DNA of 38,182 nt from Parashewanella hymeniacidonis (GCF_016900895.1 NZ_JAFEUN010000011.1:1-38182), one strand, 5' to 3'; positions 15,888-24,198 are shown, counted from the stretch's first letter. Notes: a model not told the origin generated them from the letters alone. Made by a program: numbers and translations.

Positions 15888-17474
15888 ATGAAATCGAGTT
15901 TTCTGCTAGGACTATTTGCAATGACGAGCTTTACCGTCGCAGCATCTAATTATCAATTTCACGAACAACAATATCGACAAGATGTAAAAACGCTGTCTTC
16001 GACTAAGTTTGCTGGTCGAGGACCATTAAGTCCACAAGAAACGCTGACAACAGACTATTTAGTCAGTGCTTATAAAAAAATGGGTTTAGCGCCTGGATAC
16101 AAAGGCAAATACCTACAACCCGTGCCTATGGCAAAGATCACTCCCGATCAAAATATGACACTTAAGGTTGGTCATGAGTCGTTTAAAAATCTAACAGAGT
16201 TTACGGCGAGAACGCAAAGGATCAGTAAAACCATTGCATTAAAACAGAGTGATGTTGTATTTGTTGGTTACGGGATTAACGCACCTGAATACCATTGGAA
16301 TGATTATCAAGGCCTTGATGTTAAAGGTAAGACTGTCATTGTATTGGTCAATGATCCAGGTTTTGCTACTCAAAATCCTAAATTGTTTACTGGTAATGCA
16401 ATGACATACTACGGTCGCTGGACCTACAAGTATGAGGAAGCCGCTCGACAAGGTGCCAAAGCAGTATTCATTGTTCATGAAACGGCACCTGCAGCATACG
16501 GTTGGGGAGTGGTTAGAAACTCAAATAGCGGTAGCAAATTAACCTTAATTGATGCTCATGATAACCAAGATCAAGTTGCAGTAATGGGATGGATTCAACA
16601 TCAAACTGCACAAAAAATCTTTAAAGAAGCAGGGCTTAATTTTGATGAGTTAAAACAAAAAGCTGATACCAATAAATTTAAAGCCGTTGACTTGAAGCTT
16701 GCTGCGAATTTAACGATAAATAATACGATAGAAAAGGCCACGTCTTATAATGTGGTTGCTAAATTACCAGCTAAAACAGTCACAAATGAAACCGTCGTCA
16801 TGCAAGCGCATTGGGATCATTTAGGACAGATAACGGACAGTAAAGGCAAAGTACATACTTATCATGGCGCTGTTGATAATGCGTCAGGCAGTGCTGGCGT
16901 TTTAGACTTGGCGCGCAATTTAAAAGTCATGGCTAAAAACAAACCATTCAAGCGCAATATTCTTTTTGCTAATTTTACCGCAGAAGAAACTGGGTTAATT
17001 GGTGCACAGCAATTTGCAAAAGCACCACCCGTTCCGACCAAAGATATTGTAGCCTTTCTCAATATTGATGGTATGAACGTCAATCAAGGTGTTGATTACA
17101 TTTTGCGTTATGGTAACGGTATGTCGGAATTGGAGCATTATTTGGCAGATGCTGCAAAAGCTCAAAATCGATTTGTTAAGCCTGATCCTCGTCCGCAAAA
17201 TGGCTTGTTTTTCCGTTCAGATCATTTCGCATTAGCGCAAGCTGGTGTGCCTGGATTGTTGTTCATGAGTCTCGGGGATACAGACCCTGATTACATTGCG
17301 CATAAGTATCATAAAGAAGCGGATACATACTCGTCATCGTGGAATTTAGGTGGGGTAAAACAAGACTTAACTTTGATCAGTAATATTCTCCTCAAGCTTG
17401 CCAATAATGATGATTGGCCAAAGTGGTTAATGGATTCAGACTTTAAAAAACGTCGTGCTGAAGATGGTAGGTAG
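15888..17474 (+). CDS. Secreted M28-family zinc metallopeptidase
   Basis: A 528-residue exported aminopeptidase-like enzyme. Signal peptide MKSSFLLGLFAMTSFTVAAS. A protease-associated insert occupies about residues 115-250. The M28 zinc site follows: QAHWDHLG (His/Asp), GAVDNASGSAG (bridging Asp), FTAEETGLIG (general base Glu and ligand Glu), LNIDGM (Asp) and FRSDHFALAQAGVPGLL (His), so all ligands are present. Expected role is periplasmic or extracellular removal of N-terminal residues from peptides. Bidirectional terminator follows at 17491-17525. Confidence 0.92.
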   Translation: MKSSFLLGLFAMTSFTVAASNYQFHEQQYRQDVKTLSSTKFAGRGPLSPQETLTTDYLVSAYKKMGLAPGYKGKYLQPVPMAKITPDQNMTLKVGHESFKNLTEFTARTQRISKTIALKQSDVVFVGYGINAPEYHWNDYQGLDVKGKTVIVLVNDPGFATQNPKLFTGNAMTYYGRWTYKYEEAARQGAKAVFIVHETAPAAYGWGVVRNSNSGSKLTLIDAHDNQDQVAVMGWIQHQTAQKIFKEAGLNFDELKQKADTNKFKAVDLKLAANLTINNTIEKATSYNVVAKLPAKTVTNETVVMQAHWDHLGQITDSKGKVHTYHGAVDNASGSAGVLDLARNLKVMAKNKPFKRNILFANFTAEETGLIGAQQFAKAPPVPTKDIVAFLNIDGMNVNQGVDYILRYGNGMSELEHYLADAAKAQNRFVKPDPRPQNGLFFRSDHFALAQAGVPGLLFMSLGDTDPDYIAHKYHKEADTYSSSWNLGGVKQDLTLISNILLKLANNDDWPKWLMDSDFKKRRAEDGR

Positions 17475-17490
17475 ATAAGTTCATGAGTTT

Positions 17491-17525
17491 TGTAACAGGC
17501 AACACAATATTAATTGTCTGTTACA
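17491..17525. terminator. Bidirectional terminator between the M28 peptidase and the 440-residue protein
   Basis: Twelve-base stem TGTAACAGGCAA (17491-17502) and TTGTCTGTTACA (17514-17525) with one G-T pair and an 11-base loop, set between two convergent stop codons. Confidence 0.65.
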
Positions 17526-17526
17526 T

Positions 17527-18849
17527 TTAGCCTAGAAGTCTTTGATTGAAAGCTTTATTTGTCTCTTGCTCTAATTGCTCATTTAATTGCTCAAGATTAT
17601 CCCTGGTCCTTGTAGTCATATGTGCTAAATAATTAACCCTGTCATCAAGCTCTGCACAACGATTTAATAATTCAATATTGGCAGGATTGTTTGGAATTAA
17701 ATTTATCAATTTAGCGAGCCTAACAACCGAGCATGATTTCAAAGAGAGCGAGAGTTTGGCATTTGTCAGACGATCAGTAACAGTTGCTATAGTGTTACTA
17801 GTAGCAAACAAATTAAGCATTTGTGCAATTTCACAGCATGGAAAAAGAGTCAGTTGTTCCTTAATGCTATCAGGATTAGATTGAGCTAACTTAACTACAT
17901 CATTCATAGCATTTTGAGCTTTGCTACCAGCATTGGTCTCATTTTCTGTTTCGGAATTCTTACTTGGGAAGCTATCTATGTCACAGGGTTTATCAGGGTC
18001 AAAAGAGGCGTCAGTTTTCATTTGTTCAGCATCCTTCCTTAATTCTTGGTACTTGATATCGCTGAGTGTTTGCTTTCTATCAGTGAAGCTTGACTCATTG
18101 AATCTTATACTTCGAAGTAATGCCATTGCTTGTTGATAATCAAGAGCTAAACAGAGACTTTTGAATTCTGCCTCATTTAAATAATAAGAAGCGAAGTATT
18201 GACATTTTTCGAAGGGAATGACTCTAAAGTTGCCTTGTCTTTCTATTGGCAGGCACTTTAAGAGTAACTTTATATCTTCTCTGTTCTCCTCTCTCTCTAT
18301 CATTTGTTTGATTAAAAATGTAATTTGCTTGTCAGTTAAGTATTTAGCCATCGCTGGAATAATTTGTGAGCTATAATTTTTCCTTTGCTTGAGCTGCTCC
18401 ATATGTGTGAGTAATTGGTCATTCGAATCTTTTCGTAACAGACTGCAAAGCTGGATTCCTGAAAGGCGTTTTCCTACTGAAGGACTGCGAGTTGTATCTA
18501 TTAGTGCAGCAGTAGTTGGATTTTTTATACTAGGTTGGAGTTGAGAATTAACCGTTGCTAAGGCAAGTATTTTTTGTGCAGTCTTATAACGAAGACTATT
18601 AGTTTCTACAGTGACGACTTTAGTAAAATTAAAGAAGCCCAAAATATTCTTGCGCCAAGTTACTTGCAATTCATTTTTACGATTAACCGAAAGAGTGTAA
18701 GTCAATGACTTGCTCTCTCTTTGAAAAATGATTTCAATTTCACCCTGTTGATCATCATCTGGTTTTTTCAACTGACTTACTTGTTGGCACTCTAATACAT
18801 GCTGAAATAAACCTTCAGTTGAAGATACACTATGAGTTGTCATCGCCAA
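17527..18849 (-). CDS. Orphan 440-residue predicted helical protein
   Basis: I do not recognise this protein. It has no signal peptide or membrane segment. Residues 35-95 look like a small beta-rich domain (GEIEIIFQRESKSLTYTLSV). From about 125 it is predominantly helical, with loosely repeated units such as AKYLTDKQITFLIKQMIERE and YYLNEAEFKSLCLALDYQQA. A Glu/Asn/Ser-rich linker lies near 285-305, and the end is coiled-coil-like (NLEQLNEQLEQETNKAF). Codon use is AT-rich and the gene lies alone beside a dead SRPBCC gene and a MITE, suggesting accessory origin. A two-domain, helical-repeat layout is common in secreted effectors, but nothing here proves that. Confidence 0.6.
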   Translation of the reverse strand: MAMTTHSVSSTEGLFQHVLECQQVSQLKKPDDDQQGEIEIIFQRESKSLTYTLSVNRKNELQVTWRKNILGFFNFTKVVTVETNSLRYKTAQKILALATVNSQLQPSIKNPTTAALIDTTRSPSVGKRLSGIQLCSLLRKDSNDQLLTHMEQLKQRKNYSSQIIPAMAKYLTDKQITFLIKQMIEREENREDIKLLLKCLPIERQGNFRVIPFEKCQYFASYYLNEAEFKSLCLALDYQQAMALLRSIRFNESSFTDRKQTLSDIKYQELRKDAEQMKTDASFDPDKPCDIDSFPSKNSETENETNAGSKAQNAMNDVVKLAQSNPDSIKEQLTLFPCCEIAQMLNLFATSNTIATVTDRLTNAKLSLSLKSCSVVRLAKLINLIPNNPANIELLNRCAELDDRVNYLAHMTTRTRDNLEQLNEQLEQETNKAFNQRLLG

Positions 18850-19194
18850 AACTCCAAAATACTCATGATGGATATGATGAAAGATAAAGATTTTGATGTC
18901 AGTGTTTATTATTAGAATTTAATATTCCCTAGGTTTCATTAATCAATTCTTAATATTCTCTCTAAACAGAATATTTTAAAATTGCTACAAACAACGTGGG
19001 CTTTATTACACAATTGCTTTTGGAGACGCTTGGGTGGCATGAGAACAGTATTAATAAGGATTAATTCTTTTTTCCTGTTGTTCCCCGAAGTTAAAGTAAA
19101 CACAGCAAGAAAAATCAAAAAAGCCAATCACCAATCTTCTACATTACACCTCAACAGCACGACAAATCTTCAACCCATTATTTGAGGTGTTTAT
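18850..19194. other. Intergenic region, 345 bp, promoter side of the 440-residue gene
   Basis: AT-rich and without a supportable gene. The short ORFs on both strands lack ribosome sites. A fragment near 19000 (GGGCTTTATTACACAA) faintly recalls insertion-sequence ends but is not enough to call. An inverted repeat at 19146-19190 overlaps the ribosome site of the next gene. Confidence 0.4.
19146..19190 (+). promoter_or_regulatory. Inverted repeat covering the ribosome site of the SRPBCC pseudogene
   Basis: ACACCTCAA (19146-19154) pairs perfectly with TTGAGGTGT (19182-19190), and the second arm contains the GAGGTG ribosome site 5 bases before ATG 19195. A hairpin could hide the site, but the 27-base loop makes this tentative. 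Confidence 0.35.
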
Positions 19195-19947
19195 ATGAAA
19201 ATCACAAAATCGATTGTAATCAATCGACCTGTAGCTGATGTATGGCAAATTTTTGGCCCTGAACTTGACCAAGCCATCTATGGATGGGACCGATTCCACA
19301 TTCTTATGCTATTGGTGAGAAAAAATCAGGTGGTGGTATGCCAATGGAAGGGCGTATTTGTCTCTTGAGTGATAATCTCGATGGCGCCAAAGCAAAAGAA
19401 GTTTTATTACAGTATAGTGATGCTGAAAAATCACTGACCTTTGAAGTGACTTCTATCAATGTCCCAGCCATCGTTCCAATTAAGCGAAATGTGGTGCAAA
19501 TGTCTGCACAGGCCATAGGTACAAAAAGTACAAGGGTAACATGGGTGGCTAGACCTGAGCCTAAACTGTTGGCGTATCCTCTATACCCATGATACCTGAA
19601 GATGCTCGATTTCAGCGAGAATGCACAACTTGTTAATCAAGGCTACGGTGTGCGGCAATAGTGAACTATTGTTAGCACTGGCAACGAAGAGTAACACGCT
19701 GTGCAACTCGCACTGCGTGGACTTCTCAGCGCCAATTCTTCTTTGTTACATTAGCTCGAAAGAATCCCGATATTCCTTCGCTAATGCGCCTCAAAGAATT
19801 GGCGCTGAAAAAGTCCTGAAACATGCATCTTCAAGTATCATGGGTATATATCCATTGCTTAGGTTTGGTGCATCAATAGCATTTGGCAAATTACTGGGTG
19901 GTTTGAAAACTTATAGCTTGTTTTTACCAAACAAGCTAAACAACTAG
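19195..19947 (+). pseudogene. SRPBCC (polyketide cyclase/START-like) gene broken by a frameshift and a MITE
   Basis: Reading begins MKITKSIVINRPVADVWQIF, a typical SRPBCC ligand-binding start. After about 30 codons the homologous reading continues in the +2 frame (PHSYAIGEKKSGGGMPMEGR), implying loss of one base near 19278-19290. It runs to LLAYPLY at 19583, where MITE-A copy 2 interrupts it. Past the element, at 19849, YPLLRFGASIAFGKLLGGLK continues to a TAG at 19945-19947. Removing the element and one TA copy restores a continuous frame (CCT CTA TAT CCA), so the MITE entered a coding sequence. Two independent lesions mean the gene is dead. The parent protein would be about 165 residues, function unknown. 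Confidence 0.85.
19584..19846 (+). mobile_element. MITE-A copy 2 (263 bp)
   Basis: Full-length element with near-perfect terminal inverted repeats (left end TACCCATGATACCTGAAGAT, right end ...ATCATGGGTA, one internal mismatch) and TA on both sides (19582-19583, 19847-19848). The right half holds a nested inverted repeat: 19726-19740 pairs with 19794-19808 (15 bp), extended inward by ACATTAGC/GCTAATGC. It is inserted in the SRPBCC gene. Confidence 0.92.
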
Positions 19948-20048
19948 CTTAGTGGGAACTTTAGATGATGTTACCAGTATTTTTGATAACGAAGGTGGTT
20001 GCAAAAGATAACTCCAGAGATCAAATCGATTCCGAGTGAACAAAGATT

Positions 20049-20067
20049 GAGGGAGGTAGCCCCCTCT
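20049..20067 (-). terminator. Weak GC-rich hairpin after the secreted 120-residue gene
   Basis: GAGGGAGG can fold on CCCCCTC just beyond the stop codon at 20074 in minus-strand reading. No U-tract follows, so it may not terminate well. Confidence 0.35.
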
Positions 20068-20073
20068 CATTAT

Positions 20074-20436
20074 TTAATCATCTGAGCGATTACATTTCAC
20101 ATTCATATCAAAACAAGCGCCACCTTTTTTATTACAAGCTGCTAAGGTCTTGCCTCTGGCTTCTGCTTCTGTGCGTCCTGTGCCGTAGACGCCACCGGCG
20201 GTAATGTCATCTAAATAACAACCCCACTGGCCTTTGGTGCCATCATCAATTTGAATATTTGATCCTCTATCGTAACTGCCATTAGCAATGACACTCTTTA
20301 GATGGCGGACCTCTTTTTTGAGCATTCGAACTTCATGTCTGAGCTTTTGAACTTCCGCATCTTGGTTGTCGTCATGTGCCCACACTGTAGAAGAAACACA
20401 GAAGAGAATTACTGTTGTAGCTATTGATAGTTTCAT
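20074..20436 (-). CDS. Small secreted coiled-coil protein with Cys-containing C-terminal domain
   Basis: A 120-residue exported protein starting at MKLSIATTVILFCVSSTVWA (signal peptide); the in-frame ATG 10 codons earlier would spoil the signal. Residues ~22-48 form a heptad-like coiled coil (EVQKLRHEVRMLKKEVRHLK). The C-terminal ~55 residues (WGCYLDDITAGGVYGTGRTE, then AEARGKTLAACNKKGGACF) carry four Cys and resemble DUF4189-like domains, in which Ala-rich helices follow Y..G....EA. Function unknown. Family match is tentative. Confidence 0.6.
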   Translation of the reverse strand: MKLSIATTVILFCVSSTVWAHDDNQDAEVQKLRHEVRMLKKEVRHLKSVIANGSYDRGSNIQIDDGTKGQWGCYLDDITAGGVYGTGRTEAEARGKTLAACNKKGGACFDMNVKCNRSDD

Positions 20437-20507
20437 TTCTTTTTTCCATTTGCTTTTGATCTCCATCCTATGGAGGAATAACTGAATTATAGCTGACTGC
20501 TGGAAAA

Positions 20508-20762
20508 CTATTTAAGTGCCAGTGGAGCGATGCCTTCTTGCTGGTGTCGAATGACAGCAATTTTGTCTAAACGAATTTTTCGAAGCTGGCTGGATGTTTC
20601 TATTGTTAACCATTCGCACTTATTGGCGCTGGCTTCAACGTTAATCGCTTTACCTGCAACTTCTTCACCGCACATGAGCTCAACTAATAGAGATCTCTGG
20701 CGAATACAAGCTAACTCTATATGATCATAATGTGCGCATTTTATTGGGTGATACTTGTCCAT
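20508..20762 (-). CDS. rof: Rho-binding antiterminator (Rof/YaeO family)
   Basis: An 84-residue protein related to E. coli Rof (YaeO), which binds Rho and inhibits Rho-dependent termination. The pattern Y.PI.C..YD..ELAC at the start, VELMCGEEVAGKA in the middle and the RKIRLDKI near residue 66 match the known family closely. It lies between a secreted protein gene and the divergent DUF1223 gene. Confidence 0.85.
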   Translation of the reverse strand: MDKYHPIKCAHYDHIELACIRQRSLLVELMCGEEVAGKAINVEASANKCEWLTIETSSQLRKIRLDKIAVIRHQQEGIAPLALK

Positions 20763-20878
20763 TGATACTTCTTATTTATGGTTGTCTAGAATATTGACCT
20801 GAGTAATTTGTCCAATATTTCAACTGAAATGTATTTAGGGCTTCGCTGGTCAAATAACAAAAGTGAGTAGGAGTTATT

Positions 20879-21640
20879 ATGAAATTTGGATTAAAGTTCG
20901 TGTCACTGTTATTTTTTTTGTCAATTTTTGCGGTGCCGGCACAGGCTCATAGCTATCGATACTTTGAAAAGCAGAGTAACGATAAAGCACCAATAATGAT
21001 TGAGTTATTCAGCTCACAAGGTTGCAGCAGTTGCCCGCCAGCGGAAGAGTGGATATCGACTTTTATGAAAAACAATAAGTTGTGGGACACTTATTTCCCT
21101 GTCTCATTTCATGTGAGTTATTGGAATTATTTAGGTTGGAAAGATCCATTTTCTGATCGCCGTTACAGCAAGCGCCAGTATGATCATTTGAATCTCCTCA
21201 ACATTAGGCAAGTGTATACCCCTCAATTTGTTGTAAATAGCCATGAATGGCGTGGGTGGTTTAATCGAGATTATGATTCGCTTAAGCAAATAAAAACGAC
21301 TCATGCACCTAAATTAACGCTGCATATTGAAAATGGAAACATTGATGCTTTTCTTAACGAAAAGTTCGTTAATCCCTCAAATTATCAGTTTCATCTTGCT
21401 TTGGTTGGTAGCGGTTTTGAAACTCAAGTGACTCGAGGTGAAAATCGCAGTAAAAAGTTAAAGCAAGACTTTACGGTGCTCAGCTTTCAAACACTAACCA
21501 GCAATGATAAGTCTCATTTTATTGGTTCAGTTGAACCGATGCCTGAACTGTCAAAAGAAGCAAAACAATTAGCGTGGGTCGGATGGATTGAGCATGAGGG
21601 TAAGGTGATTCAAGCTGTAGGAGATTGGTTAGGAGAATAA
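20879..21640 (+). CDS. DUF1223 thioredoxin-like exported protein
   Basis: A 253-residue protein with a signal peptide ending near PAQA. The family hallmark IELFSSQGCSSCPPAEEW holds a Cys-X-X-Cys (CSSC) at about residues 45-48, in a thioredoxin-like fold. Additional conserved blocks are VSFHVSYWNYLGWKDPFSD and RQVYTPQFVVNSHEWRGW. The function of DUF1223 is not established; a redox or copper-related role has only been guessed at. It is a single gene with a start at ATG 20879 behind TAGGAG. Confidence 0.88.
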   Translation: MKFGLKFVSLLFFLSIFAVPAQAHSYRYFEKQSNDKAPIMIELFSSQGCSSCPPAEEWISTFMKNNKLWDTYFPVSFHVSYWNYLGWKDPFSDRRYSKRQYDHLNLLNIRQVYTPQFVVNSHEWRGWFNRDYDSLKQIKTTHAPKLTLHIENGNIDAFLNEKFVNPSNYQFHLALVGSGFETQVTRGENRSKKLKQDFTVLSFQTLTSNDKSHFIGSVEPMPELSKEAKQLAWVGWIEHEGKVIQAVGDWLGE

Positions 21641-21680
21641 TCACTTTGGCAAATTGCGGCCTGTTATCTTTACAGAGGTT

Positions 21681-21698
21681 TAGTGACCTATATCACGC
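21681..21698 (+). promoter_or_regulatory. CRP-like palindrome upstream of ilvE
   Basis: GTGA-CCTATA-TCAC at 21683-21696 matches the inner eight bases of the CRP consensus with the right 6-base spacer. It is centred about 61 bases before a start predicted from the promoter below, a standard activator spacing. Confidence 0.35.
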
Positions 21699-21715
21699 TC
21701 TGGCGGGCTGTAAAC

Positions 21716-21744
21716 TTGACTTTGATCACGCTGATGCCTAGTCT
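21716..21744 (+). promoter_or_regulatory. Candidate sigma-70 promoter for ilvE
   Basis: TTGACT (21716-21721), a 17-base spacer, and TAGTCT (21739-21744). The -35 is good and the -10 is weak. Confidence 0.4.
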
Positions 21745-21783
21745 GGCGCCAAATTTAGCCGTGTTAAGAGACGCTCCCTAAGT

Positions 21784-22875
21784 ATGAAAATAGATTATCA
21801 ATTAAAGCCTGAAACAGAACGTCGTCAACAGCAGTTTGTTCCGGAAGGTGAAGTCGGTTTCGGTCGTTTAAGAACGGATCATATGTTCTTAATGGATTAC
21901 GAAAACGGTGAGTGGCAAAACGCTCGAATCGTTCCTTATGGCCCAATTGAAATGATGCCTGGGGCAATGTGTATTCACTATGGCCAATCTATTTTCGAAG
22001 GTGCTAAAGCCTTTATGCGTGATGATGGTGAGATTTATACGTGGCGTATCGATAAGAATGCGGAGCGCATGAATAACTCTGCAGAGATAGTGTGTATCCC
22101 TCATCTTGATGAAACAACTCAGCAGCAAGCGATCCATGCATTGATTGATATTGATAGGCTATGGTTTCCGAAGCAGCAGGGCGCTTGTCTGTATATTCGT
22201 CCATTTATTTTTGCAACGGAAGACCGATTGTCCGTTAGTCCAAGTGAAAAATATACTTTTTGTGTTGTGATGAGCCCAAGTGGTGCTTATTACAAAACAG
22301 GGGCGAATAATGCCATTCGTTTATTGATTACAGAAACCTACCATCGAGCGGTACCTGGCGGTACAGGCTCATCAAAAGCCGCAGGTAATTACGCAGCCTC
22401 ATTGCGTGCAGCTAAACATGCGGCTGATTTTGGTGCGGCGCAAGTACTTTATCTTGATTCAACCAATACCAAGCTTGAAGAAGTGGGTGCGATGAATCAC
22501 TTCCATGTGCGCAAAGACGGTACGATAATCATTCCAGAGTTTACAGATACCATTCTAAAATCAATCACCTCACTTTCTATGTTAGAAATGGGTGAGATGC
22601 TTGGTTGTGAAGTAAAACAAGAAACCGTTTACCTAAAAGATTTCATCGCTGACATCGAGTCTGGAGAAATTGTCGAAGCTGGTGGCTTTGGTACTGCGGC
22701 AGTAGTTTCGCCTGTAGGTTCTTATATCTTTGAAGACAAACGTGTTATTACCGTAGGTGACGGTAACGTTGGCCCTACTATAAAGAAAATGTATGAGCTT
22801 TATACGGGGATGCAGTTGGGTAATGTTGAAGCACCTGCTGGCTGGGTACAAAAAGTTGAGCGTCAGCACGGTTAG
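21784..22875 (+). CDS. ilvE: Branched-chain amino acid aminotransferase
   Basis: PLP-dependent fold-type IV enzyme that transfers the amino group between glutamate and the keto acids of Leu, Ile and Val. Length 363 fits the BCAT2-like group, which is longer than the 309-residue E. coli IlvE. The PLP lysine is Lys198 in PGGTGSSKAAGNYAASL; the segment VLYLDSTNTKLEEVGAMNHF and the cofactor-phosphate region GTAAVVSPVG are typical. The gene stands alone. Its natural terminator has been split by a MITE (see separate entry). Confidence 0.94.
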   Translation: MKIDYQLKPETERRQQQFVPEGEVGFGRLRTDHMFLMDYENGEWQNARIVPYGPIEMMPGAMCIHYGQSIFEGAKAFMRDDGEIYTWRIDKNAERMNNSAEIVCIPHLDETTQQQAIHALIDIDRLWFPKQQGACLYIRPFIFATEDRLSVSPSEKYTFCVVMSPSGAYYKTGANNAIRLLITETYHRAVPGGTGSSKAAGNYAASLRAAKHAADFGAAQVLYLDSTNTKLEEVGAMNHFHVRKDGTIIIPEFTDTILKSITSLSMLEMGEMLGCEVKQETVYLKDFIADIESGEIVEAGGFGTAAVVSPVGSYIFEDKRVITVGDGNVGPTIKKMYELYTGMQLGNVEAPAGWVQKVERQHG

Positions 22876-22897
22876 ACTGATGTTTTATCGATAAAAT

Positions 22898-23158
22898 AAA
22901 GCCCTTAATCCTAGAAAACTCAGTTGGGTACGTTCTCAAGCGAAGAAAAAATTGTCGGTAGCAAGGCAGAACGTGCAGCAAGTAGTTAATCTACTTGCAA
23001 ATGTTCTAACGTAGATAACGGCAATTTTAGCCAGCTTGTGAGCGTAGAGCGATTCACCCAATAGGTGATAACAGTTAATCATATTATTTTCTTACTTTCA
23101 TAAGCTTAAAAAGTTATTTAGCGTTCAACTGAGTTTTTTAGGTTAATTGGGCTTTTTT
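22898..23158 (+). terminator. ilvE terminator split by MITE-B
   Basis: AAAGCCC (22898-22904) and GGGCTTT (23149-23155) followed by T-rich sequence would form a terminator with a TTAATT loop if the 233-bp element and one 5-bp duplicate were removed. At present the arms are 244 bases apart. Confidence 0.7.
22910..23142 (-). mobile_element. MITE-B copy 2 (233 bp)
   Basis: Same element as 11702-11934 in inverted orientation, with ends CCTAGAAAACTCAGTTG and CAACTGAGTTTTTTAGG. The perfect 5-bp duplication TTAAT flanks it (22905-22909, 23143-23147). It is inserted in the loop of the ilvE terminator. No coding capacity. Confidence 0.92.
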
Positions 23159-23177
23159 ATTTTTGGACTTTGAATTC

Positions 23178-23495
23178 ATGGACAGAGCACCAACAAAAAT
23201 CACATTTTTTGAACGATTTGAACCTATTATCGTTTCAGGTGATAAAACGATAACCATTCGTGACGAATCAGAGAGTCACTACGTACCGGGCACGTCGGTG
23301 TCTGTTCATACTTTAGAAACTGACCGTCATTTTTGTGATATCACAATCTTATCTGTAATTCCCATTAAATTTGATGAGCTGAATGAATTTCACGCTCAAC
23401 AAGAATACATGGCGTTACCAGAACTTAAGAAAATCATCCGTGAAATTTATCCTGATATCGAAGATTTATATGTAATTAGCTATCAGTTAGGCTAG
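23178..23495 (+). CDS. yqfB: N4-acetylcytidine amidohydrolase (YqfB/ASCH)
   Basis: A ~105-residue ASCH-domain enzyme that hydrolyses N4-acetylcytidine. The motif ITFFERFEPIIVSGDKTITI, followed by RDESESHY, is the YqfB signature, with the catalytic Lys/Thr in the GDKTITIRDE stretch; HAQQEYMALPELKKIIREIYP also matches. The start at ATG 23178 is preferred over the upstream TTG because homologues begin near this point; the ribosome site is weak. The last 20 bases overlap the end of yigB on the other strand. Confidence 0.9.
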   Translation: MDRAPTKITFFERFEPIIVSGDKTITIRDESESHYVPGTSVSVHTLETDRHFCDITILSVIPIKFDELNEFHAQQEYMALPELKKIIREIYPDIEDLYVISYQLG

Positions 23496-24198
23496 TTAAC
23501 TCGAAAACACTGTCTAAACTGATGTGCGGTAATAGTGAGTCAGGTAGCTCTTTCTCAACTCGCCCAAAGGCTGGATTAAGCCATGCTGCTTGGCAGCCAA
23601 ATAAACGGGCACCCACAACATCTGCAGCAAAGTTATCTCCAACATGAAGTATTTCTTGTGGTTGCACTTGAAGACGAGAACAGGATTCAATGAACATATC
23701 CGGTGCTGGTTTCATTCGATGACCATTACCCGCATGTAATATGAATTCGAAATACTGTGCAATGCCAATTCGTTTAGGGTCGACGTTGCCATTCGAAATA
23801 CCGATGAGTTTGAACTTTGTGGCAAGAAGCTTCAACAGTTCGATGCTTTTTTCTGGCACTTTAAAGTCGCTGCGGTAATGAAGAAAATGTTCTAGTCCAG
23901 CTTTGGCACCTGAATTGGCGTCTTGTTGGTTTAATCCCATACTAAGCAAAATACGTTTCGCATTTTGCTCACGACTTTGCCAAGTATCGTGGCTAATCTC
24001 AGGTTGCTCTGATTCTAATTTCTGTTTTTCTGCTCGCCAATATTCACTTTGCCACTGGTGCTCTGCTGGATAATGTTTTTGCATAAAGCTTAAAAATTCT
24101 GATTCTGCTTTTAGGATATATGGACGATTGTCGTAAAGCGTGTCATCTAAATCGAAACTGATGACTTTAATTGGCTTTAGGTTCAGAAAACATCTCAT
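23476..24198 (-). CDS. yigB: HAD phosphatase YigB (riboflavin-pathway phosphatase)
   Basis: A 240-residue HAD phosphatase. Motif I is VISFDLDDTLYDN near residues 13-24, motif II is KLIGISNGN, the motif III Lys lies in HRMKPAPDMF and motif IV is ILHVGDNFAADVVGA. E. coli YigB dephosphorylates 5-amino-6-(5-phosphoribitylamino)uracil in riboflavin synthesis. Its ATG overlaps the xerC stop (TAATG), so translation is coupled. The stop end overlaps yqfB. Confidence 0.88.
   Translation of the reverse strand: MRCFLNLKPIKVISFDLDDTLYDNRPYILKAESEFLSFMQKHYPAEHQWQSEYWRAEKQKLESEQPEISHDTWQSREQNAKRILLSMGLNQQDANSGAKAGLEHFLHYRSDFKVPEKSIELLKLLATKFKLIGISNGNVDPKRIGIAQYFEFILHAGNGHRMKPAPDMFIESCSRLQVQPQEILHVGDNFAADVVGARLFGCQAAWLNPAFGRVEKELPDSLLPHISLDSVFELTSLTDS

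Noticed and set aside
19000-19030. Insertion-sequence end-like string GGGCTTTATTACACAA
   Set aside because: One short match by eye to a common IS-end style, with no partner end, no duplication and no transposase remnant nearby.
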